From Pseudorhizobium banfieldiae (GTDB lineage: Bacteria; Pseudomonadota; Alphaproteobacteria; Rhizobiales; Rhizobiaceae): a stretch of DNA of 64,000 nucleotides. A program made the position numbers and the translations under genes. Every line of letters begins with the position of its first letter. Position 1 is the first letter of the stretch. The DNA lies in contig NZ_FO082820.1 of NCBI RefSeq assembly GCF_000967425.1, positions 620,001 through 684,000 of the forward strand. Reading direction: 5' to 3'. The notes under the pieces were generated by a model, which saw only the letters and a program-made list of their open reading frames with translations, did no database searches and was not told where the DNA came from. This document shows positions 49,354-58,491 of this stretch, piece by piece.

Positions 49354-50289
49354 GTGAATGGACCTACCATGGGCGCCCGGTGGTCGGCGCTGTTCTTCGC
49401 GCCGCCGGAATTTGATCCTACGCCCGTGCGGTCCGCGCTTCAGACGGCGGTGGAGGCCGTGGATCGCAGCATGTCCACCTGGAAGTCGGACAGTGACCTC
49501 ATGTGTCTGAACCGGGCACCGGTTGGCGAATGGGTTTCGGTTGCCGCTGACCTCCGACAGGTTATTGAGCTCGGGTTGAAGATCGGCCATGAATCGGGCG
49601 GCTTGTTCGATATCGGCCTGGGCGACGCGGTTGGGGCCTGGGGGTTTGGTCCCGCCGCAGCCGACACGCATGCTATCAAGGCAGCGATGAGAGCAAGGCG
49701 TCGAGCCACCGACGAGATCCTGGAGCTCCATGAGGGGCGCATCCGCAAACTTGCGCCGGTGAGGCTGGACCTCAATGGCATCGCCAAGGGCTATGGGGCT
49801 GATCGCCTCGCGAAAACGCACCAGGCGTTGGGCATCTGCCAGGCGCTCGTCGGGATCGACGGCGAGATGAGGGCGATCGGCACGCGTCCGGACGGCGAGG
49901 GCTGGACAATCGCTGTTGAGCAACCGGATCCGGATCGTCGCGCGCCCCACTCGATCCTGGCGCTTCAGGACGCCGCCGTCGCCACGTCGGGCGATTACCG
50001 GCACTGGGTCGAGGTGCAGGGTCGACGGGTGTCGCACACGATGAACCCGCAAACCGGCGCGTCGCTTCTCTCCTCGCCCGCTTCTGTGACCGTCGTCGCC
50101 CGGACCTGCGCGGAGGCCGATGCCTGGGCCACCGCATTGATGGTGGCGGGTCCTGAGGCCGGACCCGGGCTCGCGATGCGGAACAGGCTGCAGGCACTCT
50201 TCATCATGCGCCAGCCGGGAGGTAGTTGCCGGAGCCTTGGCATCGGGCAGCTGTTTTCGGAAGGCGTCTCAGCCGCGCATTTCTGTTGA
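49354..50289 (+). CDS. apbE: FAD:protein FMN transferase (ApbE)
   Basis: 311 residues from a GTG. GPTMGARWSA at residues 3-12 is the FAD-pocket start of ApbE. RLDLNGIAKGYGADRL near 132-147 and HTMNPQTGASL near 230 are hallmark motifs. ApbE attaches FMN covalently to Thr or Ser of electron-transfer proteins outside the cytoplasm, using Mg and FAD. No signal peptide or lipobox is seen; the frame opens right at the breakpoint with the kinase fragment, so the native N-terminus may be lost. Confidence 0.9.
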   Translation: MNGPTMGARWSALFFAPPEFDPTPVRSALQTAVEAVDRSMSTWKSDSDLMCLNRAPVGEWVSVAADLRQVIELGLKIGHESGGLFDIGLGDAVGAWGFGPAAADTHAIKAAMRARRRATDEILELHEGRIRKLAPVRLDLNGIAKGYGADRLAKTHQALGICQALVGIDGEMRAIGTRPDGEGWTIAVEQPDPDRRAPHSILALQDAAVATSGDYRHWVEVQGRRVSHTMNPQTGASLLSSPASVTVVARTCAEADAWATALMVAGPEAGPGLAMRNRLQALFIMRQPGGSCRSLGIGQLFSEGVSAAHFC

Positions 50290-50329
50290 AGGGCAAGGCA
50301 GGGCTTCGGCGGGTTCTTCTCCTGGAGGT

Positions 50330-51253
50330 TCAGGCCCTTGTGGCGATCATCGTCTCGTACAGCGTTTCGGAGCGATCGCCAATGAATGTTAGCGTAGCGG
50401 TGACTGGTGAGAGACGAACAAGCAGGAATCCGAGCTTGGCCGCGGAAAAGAGCGTCCCGTCGATCGGCTGGACCTCCCGCGTATTGGCAGCGGCACCCGA
50501 GGTCACGTAGGAGATGCCAGCCCTTTTGATGTGTTGCAGGTCATGGCCGTTGATGTAGAGCTGAACACCGTACCGCTCGAACAGCGGGGGAAGGAGGTCG
50601 ACCAGTGCTTTGGTGCTTCCATGTGAACCGCCGGAATAGACGGGATGGTGGCCGATGACGATCTTCCACCGTGCGGTGCTTCGTTGAAGTTCCTGTTCCA
50701 GCCAGCGAAGTTGCTCCGTCACGGACGGATCGCTCCACACGACCGTCCGCCACCAGCGAGCATCGGCGATGGGCGTCGTGTCGATGAAGAAGAAGTCGGC
50801 GGCCACGCCCGAGAGCTCGCGGTGCAATGTGTAGTAGGGCTTCGGCATGTTCCAGCGCGGGCTGCGACTGGTGTAGTCGATCTGCGCCTGTGAATTGCCC
50901 TTGTGATCGTGGTTCCCGAGCACGGCATACCACGGAACGTCCAGCGCTTCTCTCGAATAGGTCTTTTCGAAGACGGTCGTCCAGACGGGGTCCTCGGCGC
51001 TGGATACGCCTCTAGGATAGAAGTTGTCCCCGACCGCCAGGACGAATTGCACGTTTGCTTCCCGACCTGTCTCAGCCATCGCCTGTGCTACCCGCACCGC
51101 GGCATCATGATGGCCAGGATTGCCCCAGTCGCCGATGGCAACGAATGCGAGCTCGTCGCCCAAAGCTGGGGCGAGCACTGCGCCGGCGCCCGCCTTGCTC
51201 ACCAAGAAGCCTGCAGCAGTGGCACACAGGAAGTCTCTTCGGCGCATCAGCAT
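50330..51253 (-). CDS. Secreted metallophosphoesterase (purple-acid-phosphatase-like)
   Basis: 307 residues from ATG 51253, with AGGGAT upstream; ATG 51277 is an alternative. Tat signal RRRDFLCATAAGFLVSKAGA. Two-metal motifs are in order: GDWG, GDNFYP, GNHDHKG, GHHPVYSGG and NGHDLQHI, the layout of tartrate-resistant acid phosphatases. Purple enzymes use an Fe(III)-M(II) pair and have a Tyr ligand near GDNFY, which is present. It would hydrolyse phosphomonoesters in the periplasm. Confidence 0.88.
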   Translation of the reverse strand: MLMRRRDFLCATAAGFLVSKAGAGAVLAPALGDELAFVAIGDWGNPGHHDAAVRVAQAMAETGREANVQFVLAVGDNFYPRGVSSAEDPVWTTVFEKTYSREALDVPWYAVLGNHDHKGNSQAQIDYTSRSPRWNMPKPYYTLHRELSGVAADFFFIDTTPIADARWWRTVVWSDPSVTEQLRWLEQELQRSTARWKIVIGHHPVYSGGSHGSTKALVDLLPPLFERYGVQLYINGHDLQHIKRAGISYVTSGAAANTREVQPIDGTLFSAAKLGFLLVRLSPVTATLTFIGDRSETLYETMIATRA

Positions 51254-51371
51254 CTGTGATCCCTGTCTGTGTCCCATACGCGGCTAGAGCCCTAAGCTGA
51301 CAGCAGCCTGAATACTGCCTTTTCGCCTCCTTTGCGGTGCATGCGCCAGCAAACGGAGCGGTGGAGATATC

Positions 51372-51515
51372 CTAGCCGCCGCCAAGGATGGACAACTCGC
51401 GCTGCATGCTGCGGTTGGCGCGTGATTGTGAGGTCTGGGCGAGGGGGATCGTCAACACTAGTGTGAGCAGTGCCATCACAAACAGAATTCCTAACCGCGA
51501 GCGCTTCGAGTTCAC
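51372..51515 (-). CDS. Possible very small membrane protein
   Basis: 47 codons from GTG with AGAGG upstream. NSKRSRLGILFVMALLTLVLTIPLAQT has basic residues and one hydrophobic stretch typical of a single-span or secreted peptide. It is divergent from the EptA-like gene. No family recognised; coding status is uncertain, and the 51254-51657 gap has no other feature. Confidence 0.3.
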   Translation of the reverse strand: MNSKRSRLGILFVMALLTLVLTIPLAQTSQSRANRSMQRELSILGGG

Positions 51516-51657
51516 GCACCAACCTCTTTCCATGTTGGCGGCATGCGTCAAGAACCTGACACAGAGCTGAAGACACCGCACGTTCAGCGTGTTGTCAGCT
51601 TCTCCGGACAAGAGCCTATCAGCGTACAACAGGTGCCTGAGTGTGATCTGGAATTCG

Positions 51658-53301
51658 ATGAGCAAGCGAACGGCGAATGTTCATGTAAGAACTCAGTGGC
51701 GTCCGCAGGTTAGTAGCATCGCCGTGAGCATATTCGTCGCGCTCTATCTGCTTCTCCTGATGAATCGGAGCTTCTGGTCGAAAGGCTGGCTTTATCTCGA
51801 TGGGCGGATGGCAACGATAGCGTTCTTCGGCATTGGACTTGCCGCACTTTATGTTGCACTTTGCGTCTCCCTTTCCGTGAAATATGCCATGAAGCCCGCC
51901 TTCATCCTGCTCATTCTCGCCAGTGCAGCGATGGCCTGGTTCATGGATCGCTATGGCGTGATCGTGGACGTCGAGATGATCCGCAACGCGGCCGAGACCA
52001 ACAGTGCCGAGGCCAGCCACCTGATCACGCCGGCGTTCCTGCTGCACCTGCTGATCTACGGCGTATTGCCGAGCATGCTTCTTGTCTGGATCAGGGTCCG
52101 GCATCAGGACTTCCGGAAAAAGCTGCGGACCAATTTGGTCGTCATTTTTCCAGCGCTTGCGGTTGCGCTCATCGCCGGCCTTTCCCACGCGGGGGCCTAT
52201 GCCGCTGCGACGCGTGCCCATCGTGACTGGCTGCCTACCCTGAACCCGTTCGCTCCGCTTGTTACGACGGTGCAGTTCGCGCTACGCAGTTCAGCCGAGG
52301 TCAACGTCGTAGCAGCGCCTATAGGTGAGGATGCGGGCGTCAGCGATTCTGCGTCTCAGCGGAAGCCGCGATTGTTGGTTGTCGTCGTGGGTGAGACGGC
52401 TCGTGCCGAAAATTTCTCTCTTGGAGGATATGTCCGACAGACGAATCCGGAACTGTCAGGCAAGGCTATATACTATTTCCGTGACACCACGAGTTGTGGG
52501 ACTGCGACTGCGGTCTCTCTGCCCTGCATGTTTTCAGTCTATGGTCGCTCCGACTATTCGCATGAGAAGGGGAGGGCGACGGAAAACCTGCTGGACGTTC
52601 TGTCCCATGCCGGCGTCTCGATCGAATGGTGGGACAATAACACCGGATCCAAGGAAATCGCGGCACGGGTCCCGGAGCGCTCCCTCGTCGCGCGCGAGGA
52701 TGCGCAGTTCTGTGCGGATGGTGAATGTCAGGATGGGATACTCCTCGACGAGCTCGACGCCCGCATAGGCGCGGTCCAGCGGGATACCGTCCTCGTCTTG
52801 CACCAGATTGGTAGCCACGGCCCATCATATTACCTGCGCTATCCGCAAGAGTTCCGGCGCTTCGTCCCCGATTGCCGGAGCGCCGAGTTTTCCGAGTGCA
52901 GCCAAGAGGAGATTGTCAACGCGTACGACAATACGATCCTCTACACGGACCATGTTCTGGCCCAGGCTATCGCTAGGCTCGAGGAGGAGCAGGAGCGGCT
53001 CGATGTGTCGCTCCTTTATATGTCCGACCACGGCGAGTCACTCGGCGAGTACGGGCTCTACCTGCATGGCGCGCCCTACCTCATCGCACCGAGCGAGCAG
53101 ACCCACGTGCCGTTTCTGCTGTGGCTCGGGACCGAGGCACAGGCAGATTATTCGGGAACCTGCCTAAAAGCCGAAACAGGTCCGCCGCAGTCGCATGACA
53201 ACCTGTTCCATACGGTCCTGGGACTGATGCGCGTGGAGACGGCGGTACGCGATCCCCAGCTTGATCTTGCCACCCGTTGCAGGTCCCGCTTGTCCGGCTG
53301 A
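51658..53301 (+). CDS. Lipid A phosphoethanolamine transferase (EptA family)
   Basis: 547 residues from ATG 51658; ATG 51589 is a longer option. Five N-terminal spans are followed by a periplasmic sulfatase-fold domain. Thr247 in VVVVGETARAENFS is the nucleophile, CGTATAVSLPCMFS follows, and SDHGESLGEYG and HVPFLLWLG supply metal ligands. It moves phosphoethanolamine from phosphatidylethanolamine to lipid A phosphates, which lowers surface charge and gives resistance to cationic peptides. It lies near a two-component system that could control it. Confidence 0.92.
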   Translation: MSKRTANVHVRTQWRPQVSSIAVSIFVALYLLLLMNRSFWSKGWLYLDGRMATIAFFGIGLAALYVALCVSLSVKYAMKPAFILLILASAAMAWFMDRYGVIVDVEMIRNAAETNSAEASHLITPAFLLHLLIYGVLPSMLLVWIRVRHQDFRKKLRTNLVVIFPALAVALIAGLSHAGAYAAATRAHRDWLPTLNPFAPLVTTVQFALRSSAEVNVVAAPIGEDAGVSDSASQRKPRLLVVVVGETARAENFSLGGYVRQTNPELSGKAIYYFRDTTSCGTATAVSLPCMFSVYGRSDYSHEKGRATENLLDVLSHAGVSIEWWDNNTGSKEIAARVPERSLVAREDAQFCADGECQDGILLDELDARIGAVQRDTVLVLHQIGSHGPSYYLRYPQEFRRFVPDCRSAEFSECSQEEIVNAYDNTILYTDHVLAQAIARLEEEQERLDVSLLYMSDHGESLGEYGLYLHGAPYLIAPSEQTHVPFLLWLGTEAQADYSGTCLKAETGPPQSHDNLFHTVLGLMRVETAVRDPQLDLATRCRSRLSG

Positions 53302-53314
53302 ACCGATAGCGGAA

Positions 53315-53340
53315 AGCGCCGCAGCGTAGGCCGCGGCGCT
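53315..53340. terminator. Hairpin between convergent eptA and cytochrome b genes
   Basis: AGCGCCGC and GCGGCGCT make an 8-bp GC stem with a 10-base loop, between the two convergent stops. Probably a shared terminator; no T-run is evident. Confidence 0.5.
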
Positions 53341-53358
53341 CGGTGTCGAAGCAGGAGT

Positions 53359-53901
53359 TCAGGCTATGTCATCGTTTTCCGGCGGACGCTTGCGGCCGGT
53401 CACCATGGCGAGCGCTAGGTTCTCGCCATGCCTGACGCTCTCCACGGCTACCCCAAAAACATGCAGCGCGATGGATACGAGGAGGGTGTTGACGACGATC
53501 TCGTGAGCCTCGCTCACCCACTCCACACCCCAATAAGCATCCGTCGTCTGCAGCCATCCGGTGAGACCGGCAAGCGATACGAGGAAAATCAGCAGCAGGA
53601 TCATCAGCCCACCGAGAGGATTATGGCCCATATGGCGCGGCTCGCGGTTTCTCAGCATTGCTGCCGCATATGCGATCGTCTTTCGTGGGCCGCGGACGAA
53701 CTGGCTGAACCGGGCATATCTGCTGCCGATCAGGCCCATCACGAGGCGCGACGCCACAAGCGCGCCGGCGGCATAGCCGGCGAACTCGTGCACATCCTTG
53801 ACCTCATCGGCTGCCAGCCAGGCCAGCGCAATGCTTGCCACTAGGCTCCAGTGGAAGATTCGCACGTACGGATCCCACACCTCCACTTTTGCCGACATCA
53901 C
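53359..53901 (-). CDS. Cytochrome b561-type membrane protein
   Basis: 180 residues with four hydrophobic spans. The start VEVWDPYVRIFHWSLVASI is the standard opening of the Ni-hydrogenase cytochrome b/YdhU-like group, with His on the first helix. HEFAGYAAG, AHEIVVNTLL and SIALHVFGV provide further His for two hemes. It carries electrons within the membrane. The PepSY gene starts only 266 bases upstream and ends at its start, so the pair is one operon. Confidence 0.9.
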   Translation of the reverse strand: MMSAKVEVWDPYVRIFHWSLVASIALAWLAADEVKDVHEFAGYAAGALVASRLVMGLIGSRYARFSQFVRGPRKTIAYAAAMLRNREPRHMGHNPLGGLMILLLIFLVSLAGLTGWLQTTDAYWGVEWVSEAHEIVVNTLLVSIALHVFGVAVESVRHGENLALAMVTGRKRPPENDDIA

Positions 53902-54168
53902 CTAGTCCTCGATCTTCACATCGACCGCAGCGAAGCTCTTGGGATCGAAATAGGCTTCCACCTTCTGACCCTTGACGTTGATGGCATACGCCTCGTAGCA
54001 GCCATCCTCCGTCTTGATGGAGCGAACCTTCCATCCCTCCTTTTCGAGCTTCGCCTGAAGGGCCTCGCGTGGTTGCCATTCTGCGGCGGGAACATTGCAT
54101 TTCTCCGCGGCATACGAGGTTGCGGTGATGCCGAGAACGGCGATGGCAGTGGCAATGAACGTCTTCAT
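53902..54168 (-). CDS. Secreted PepSY-domain protein
   Basis: 88 residues from ATG 54168 with GGAGA upstream. Signal peptide MKTFIATAIAVLGITATSYA, then one PepSY domain: LQAKLEKEGWKVRSIKTEDGCYEAYAI and GQKVEAYFDPK. Two Cys may form a disulfide. This small form with a cytochrome b partner recurs in proteobacteria next to OmpR-type two-component systems. It may regulate or receive electrons from the cytochrome; unproven. Confidence 0.88.
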   Translation of the reverse strand: MKTFIATAIAVLGITATSYAAEKCNVPAAEWQPREALQAKLEKEGWKVRSIKTEDGCYEAYAINVKGQKVEAYFDPKSFAAVDVKIED

Positions 54169-54331
54169 GTATAGTCTCCATCCAAGGGTTTCAGACCATT
54201 GATCCATGCCCGCGCATTCTGACGCACCGCTGAACGGCAGCGAGGCGGCGGGCTTGCCCGCCGTTCAGGCGAGTGCAAGGTTTGATGGAGATCTCACGTC
54301 GCAGATAAGCCGAGCACTGCGGGAGCATTGA

Positions 54332-54988
54332 TTGAGAGTACTATTGATCGAAGACGATGCCGTCCTGGGCGAGGCGGTGCGGGACTACCTCGCAGCCACA
54401 GGCCATGCGATCGACTGGATGCGCACCCTCGAACAGGGCCAGGGTGCGATCGACGCGGTGGACTACGACCTCCTATTGCTCGACCTACGTTTACCGGACG
54501 GCACGGGTTTGGATCTCCTCTCGGACCTTCGAAAGGACTCCAACCTCACGCCGGTCATCATCCTGACCGCGCATGACCAGATTTCCGACCGTATCGAAGG
54601 CCTGAATCGCGGTGCGGATGACTACCTCGTCAAGCCCTTCAACCTGGATGAACTCGCGGCTCGTATGCAGGCCGTCGCGCGGCGCTATGCAGGTTCGGCC
54701 GTTGCGGTGATCGAAGTGGGAGCTCTTTCCGTGCATCTCGCTGACCGGAATGTGACGCTAAACGGAAAACTTGTGGATCTATCCAGTCGCGAATGGGCGG
54801 TACTGGCACGCCTAGCTGCCCGCCCTGGCGCGATTGTGTCGAAGGCGCAGATCGAAGAGGCGCTCTATGCCTTCGGCTCGGAGATAGAAAGCAACACGGT
54901 CGAGGTCTATGTAAGCCGGCTTCGGAAGAAGCTGGGCAAGGACGCCGTCGAGACGGTTCGCGGCATTGGCTACAGGTTGGGACGATGA
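54332..54988 (+). CDS. OmpR/PhoB-family response regulator
   Basis: 218 residues from a TTG start with GGGAG upstream. The receiver has acidic DD at 8-9, phospho-acceptor Asp51 in LLLLDLRLPDG, Thr near 79 and KPF. A winged-helix DNA-binding domain follows (VDLSSREWAVLARLAARPG, VEVYVSRLRKKLG, TVRGIGYRLGR). It resembles the QseB/PmrA group. The stop overlaps the kinase start. It likely regulates the divergent PepSY-cytochrome b pair and maybe the EptA gene. Confidence 0.93.
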   Translation: MRVLLIEDDAVLGEAVRDYLAATGHAIDWMRTLEQGQGAIDAVDYDLLLLDLRLPDGTGLDLLSDLRKDSNLTPVIILTAHDQISDRIEGLNRGADDYLVKPFNLDELAARMQAVARRYAGSAVAVIEVGALSVHLADRNVTLNGKLVDLSSREWAVLARLAARPGAIVSKAQIEEALYAFGSEIESNTVEVYVSRLRKKLGKDAVETVRGIGYRLGR

Positions 54989-56370
54989 TCGGACGCCACA
55001 GCCTGACCAAGGCACTTATGCTCTGGATTTCAGGAATCATCACCTTGGTCTGGGTCCTGGCCGTTGGGCTGGGTGCCTTGGTCATGCAGGAGGAATTCGG
55101 CGAGATCTTCGACAGTTCTCTCCAGGAGACGGCCGAGCGGCTTGTGCCCCTGGTCATCGACGAACTGTTCCAGCGGGACGATCTTGCCGAGCCGCGGCGC
55201 ATCATGGCTTCGCGTGCGGGCTCCGATGAAGAGTACCTGACGTACCAGGTACGAGATCAGAGAGGGAGGGTGCTTCTCCATTCACATGCGGCGTCTGCCA
55301 ACCCCTTCGATACCCCACTGATAGCCGGCTTCTCGGATGGACCCACGGGACGTACCTATACAGCCGCGGCCGTCAGCAACACCATCTTCGTGCAGGTGAG
55401 AGACTCGGCAGAGCACCGGCGGGAGGCACTGCTCGAGGGAGTCCTTGCACTTCTGCTGCCCATTTTGCTTGTAGTGCCAGTTACGATTGCTGCCGTATGG
55501 GTGGTGCTGCGTCGCATCTTGGCTCCCGTGGATACGCTTCGGTCTGCGATCGGCAGAAAGGACGGTGGAAACCTGACAGCCATCGACGAGCTTGACCTGC
55601 CGGAGGAACTGAGGCCGATCTTGAACTCTGTCAATTTACTCCTGTCGCGCCTGCGTGCGGTCCTGGCGGCAGAGAGGGAGTTCACATCCAACAGCGCACA
55701 CGAATTGCGAACACCTCTCGCCGGCGCGCTGGCCCAGACGCAGCTTCTCCTCCTGGAACTGAAGGATGGACCTGCCGCCGGGCGCGCGCGCCAGATCGAG
55801 AAATCGCTGCAGGGGCTGACGAGGCTGGCGGAGAAACTGCTTCAGCTTGCTCGTGCGGAGGCAGGTATAGGCATTAATGAAGGGACATTTGATGTCGCGG
55901 ATGTCATCGACATGGTCATTGCCGATTTCCGGGGCACTGCGGCGGGCGCAAGACTTCGTCTGGAAAAGGAGAACGAAGGAACCCTGGTTCAGCTGGGTTC
56001 TGCGGACGCTTTCGCGATCGCACTGCGCAATCTCATTGAGAATGCGCTTCTGTACGGGCGCCCCGACCAACCTGTCCTCGTGCGGGTTTCCCGCGACGGC
56101 ACCGTCCGCATTCAGAACGGGTTCCCTGCGCTTGCGGCAACGGAGCTTGTCACTCTGCGACAGCGATTTGCTCGCGGCGATACCAGTGCTGCCGGCTCTG
56201 GGCTGGGCTTATCGATCGCCGAACGGCTCCTGGCGCAGATGCAGGCGGAACTGGTCCTTAGCTCCCCCATTCCCGGTCGCGACGATGGCTTTCAGGCAGA
56301 GATCATCTTTGCAAAGCCGGGTGTCGGCCATGGGGCCGACACCTGCCCTGGAGCGGCGGCAACCACGTAG
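54985..56370 (+). CDS. Sensor histidine kinase (QseC/PmrB-like)
   Basis: 461 residues from ATG 54985 (ATGA overlap). Two spans (LWISGIITLVWVLAVGLGAL and LALLLPILLVVPVTIAAVWVV) flank a ~130-residue periplasmic sensor. HAMP is around 185-235. Phospho-acceptor His239 lies in SAHELRTPLAGAL. The N box is NLIENALLYG and the G box is GSGLGLSIAERLL. It phosphorylates the partner regulator. The signal is unknown; relatives sense cations or peptides. Confidence 0.93.
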   Translation: MIGRHSLTKALMLWISGIITLVWVLAVGLGALVMQEEFGEIFDSSLQETAERLVPLVIDELFQRDDLAEPRRIMASRAGSDEEYLTYQVRDQRGRVLLHSHAASANPFDTPLIAGFSDGPTGRTYTAAAVSNTIFVQVRDSAEHRREALLEGVLALLLPILLVVPVTIAAVWVVLRRILAPVDTLRSAIGRKDGGNLTAIDELDLPEELRPILNSVNLLLSRLRAVLAAEREFTSNSAHELRTPLAGALAQTQLLLLELKDGPAAGRARQIEKSLQGLTRLAEKLLQLARAEAGIGINEGTFDVADVIDMVIADFRGTAAGARLRLEKENEGTLVQLGSADAFAIALRNLIENALLYGRPDQPVLVRVSRDGTVRIQNGFPALAATELVTLRQRFARGDTSAAGSGLGLSIAERLLAQMQAELVLSSPIPGRDDGFQAEIIFAKPGVGHGADTCPGAAATT

Positions 56371-56597
56371 GGCAAGAGGCTGGGGCGAGAAACAAGGCTT
56401 TCCTTCTCCGCGCGAGCTCCACATGGCAGCATTTCCCGTCGACCACATAAGGTGGGCAGGGGGAATCATATTCCCCCTTGGGGACATGCGATCTGAGGAT
56501 CGCAGCGCAGCAGAAGCGATGAAAGAGTCAATCGGCGCGGAATGTTGACCCCTTAGTGGATTGAACCCGTTGGGCTGGACCAGTGAGGCGCTTCAAA

Positions 56598-56891
56598 CTA
56601 AGCCGCCTGCTGGGCGAGTTGGGTTTCAATTTCTGCTGGCGATCGATAGCCAAGGACTGAGTGCAGCCGTTTGGCCTTGTAGACCTCTTCGATGAATCTA
56701 GGCAATCGCTCGGCGACGTCAGCGAAGGTTTCGTCGCCGGCGGGATAGATGTCCTCCACTTTCAGGGTCTTCATGAAGCTCTCTGCCTGCGCATTATGAT
56801 AAGGGTTGCCGACGGCGCTCATGGACCCCTGCAGACCTGCCGCATCGAGCGCTCTTCGATAGGTCTCGCTTGCGGCTTGGCTCCGCGTCAT
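56598..56891 (-). mobile_element. IS3-family transposase C-terminal fragment
   Basis: About 97 codons with [18 protein letters not shown], then [17 protein letters not shown] and [14 protein letters not shown], the end of an IS3-type DDE transposase including the catalytic Glu region. The N-terminal orfA, the first two Asp residues and the terminal repeats are missing. A short open piece on the same strand at 56794-56979 (RRIYAPDRVDLWEHCGL) is unrelated sequence I do not recognise. The element is dead. Nothing was found in 56371-56597 or 56980-57078. Confidence 0.8.
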
Positions 56892-57078
56892 TCGGATTGA
56901 CCTGTGTCGGTGTTAGCCCACAATGCTCCCACAGATCCACCCGATCCGGCGCATAGATCCTGCGATCCAACGCCGTCACCAGGAGCCGGATTGGAGCGAG
57001 ACGCCAAGCTGGCTTTCGACCTCGAACTCACCGGCAGCACCTGTCCGGCCCACCTACAGGAGGACCGGACGTCATGGA

Positions 57079-58461
57079 TTATCCGACCTTCTCAAGGAGC
57101 TCCATGTCCGAACGCAGGCGATGGAAGAGGCCGGAAGGATCATACGTCCGCTGCAGATGTTGCAACCGCTCGAATGCCTCTCGCGAAAACGAGCCGGCAA
57201 GGCGTTCGTCTAGATCCAGGTCTGCCTCTCCGATGTAGTGTCCGAGCGAAATTGGCGCGATCTTTTCACTGGTTGTTCGCATCCAGGCAAGATTGGCAGA
57301 GTCCTGCCTGGCATCCCCCCATACGGCATAGGTGCATCCGAATGCGGGGCCGACCATGGAAAAGGCTGCCTGCGGCATTCTCGCGCCGTCTGGAGGCGGC
57401 AGTACAACGCCGATCGCAAAGGACTCGGCAGAGGGCGCAGCCACAACAGCCTTTGCCATGATCTCCATCTGTCTAGCCGGATCAGCAGTCCAGTTGGTAT
57501 CGGCGGCATAGCGGCGGCCCTCGGGGAAGAACTGTCCTATCATCAGATAAAGCACCTCGAGCGGCGTCTCCAGCGATTGCTGGATATCGAGAGCGTCTTG
57601 CGGAGCGCCAGCCGCAACTTGTGCAAGCGTAGCCTGCGCCTCATCCTCCGTTGCCGCGAAGACCGTCGCGATGGCCGAGATGGTCTTCGTCGCCTGTCCG
57701 GCAAGTGGCGGTGGCGCCGATGAAAACACCGCTGTGAATTCCACGTTGCGCGGTACCACCTGCATCGTCCGGCTCATCCACTGCTCAACCCTATTGACCT
57801 GGCTGATGGGATAGGTCCAGACGCTGGTCCGGATGGCACGCGGCAAGTCGTGCAGGCGCAGCCGGTATTGCGTGACGACGCCGAAGAACTCTGGTCCCGC
57901 GCCGCGCGCAGCCCAGAAGACGTCGGGATTGTCGGTTTCGCTCGCCACGACGCGAGAGCCGTCGGCCAATACCACCTCAACGCTCTGCACGTTGTGGCAG
58001 GCAATGCCCCAGGCGCCCGCATTCCAGCCGATCCCGCCGCCGAGCAGATAACCCGACAGCGGAACGCTGGCGCAGTGACCGGTGGGGAAGGCGAGGCCGT
58101 GCTCGGACAGAGCCGTTGCGAGCATCCCGTTGGTCACCGCTGGCTGAGCCTGCGCGATCCGCGCCTGGGGATCCACCTGAAGACCGTTCATCCCCCCTAG
58201 ATCGATTACCAGGCAATCCTGCAATGCGATCGCCGAAAAGTGGTGACCACCGCCGCGGACAACGACCCGCCTCCCGCTTTCGGCGGCGAACGACACTGCC
58301 GCCTGCACATCTGCAGTAGTCATCGCCCTGACGACGATCTCCGGAAACCGGTCCGGCTTGCGACCGTTCCACAGCAGACCCGATCGAACCGATTGGTAGT
58401 CGGCACTTTCCCGCGTCCACACGGTTCCCTGAACCGCCTTTCTCAGTTTCTCAATGTTCAT
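57079..58461 (-). CDS. FAD-linked oxidase, berberine-bridge-enzyme type
   Basis: 460 residues. The PCMH-type FAD domain has VVVRGGGHHFSAIAL near 66-80, whose His forms the 8-alpha linkage, and GHCASVPLSGYLLGGGIGW near 128-146, whose Cys130 gives the second bond. A substrate domain follows, with a BBE C-terminal motif about YDPSGLFHRL. Such bicovalent flavoproteins oxidise sugars, alkaloids or phenols with O2. The downstream secreted protein gene is 30 bases upstream in the same operon. Substrate unknown. Confidence 0.9.
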   Translation of the reverse strand: MNIEKLRKAVQGTVWTRESADYQSVRSGLLWNGRKPDRFPEIVVRAMTTADVQAAVSFAAESGRRVVVRGGGHHFSAIALQDCLVIDLGGMNGLQVDPQARIAQAQPAVTNGMLATALSEHGLAFPTGHCASVPLSGYLLGGGIGWNAGAWGIACHNVQSVEVVLADGSRVVASETDNPDVFWAARGAGPEFFGVVTQYRLRLHDLPRAIRTSVWTYPISQVNRVEQWMSRTMQVVPRNVEFTAVFSSAPPPLAGQATKTISAIATVFAATEDEAQATLAQVAAGAPQDALDIQQSLETPLEVLYLMIGQFFPEGRRYAADTNWTADPARQMEIMAKAVVAAPSAESFAIGVVLPPPDGARMPQAAFSMVGPAFGCTYAVWGDARQDSANLAWMRTTSEKIAPISLGHYIGEADLDLDERLAGSFSREAFERLQHLQRTYDPSGLFHRLRSDMELLEKVG

Positions 58462-58491
58462 CTTGTTGTCCTTTCTTCACCGGAACGCGGT

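Noticed and set aside
56904..57461. Forward open frame over the IS fragment and oxidase end
   Set aside because: It overlaps the well-supported FAD oxidase on the other strand and has no conserved features.
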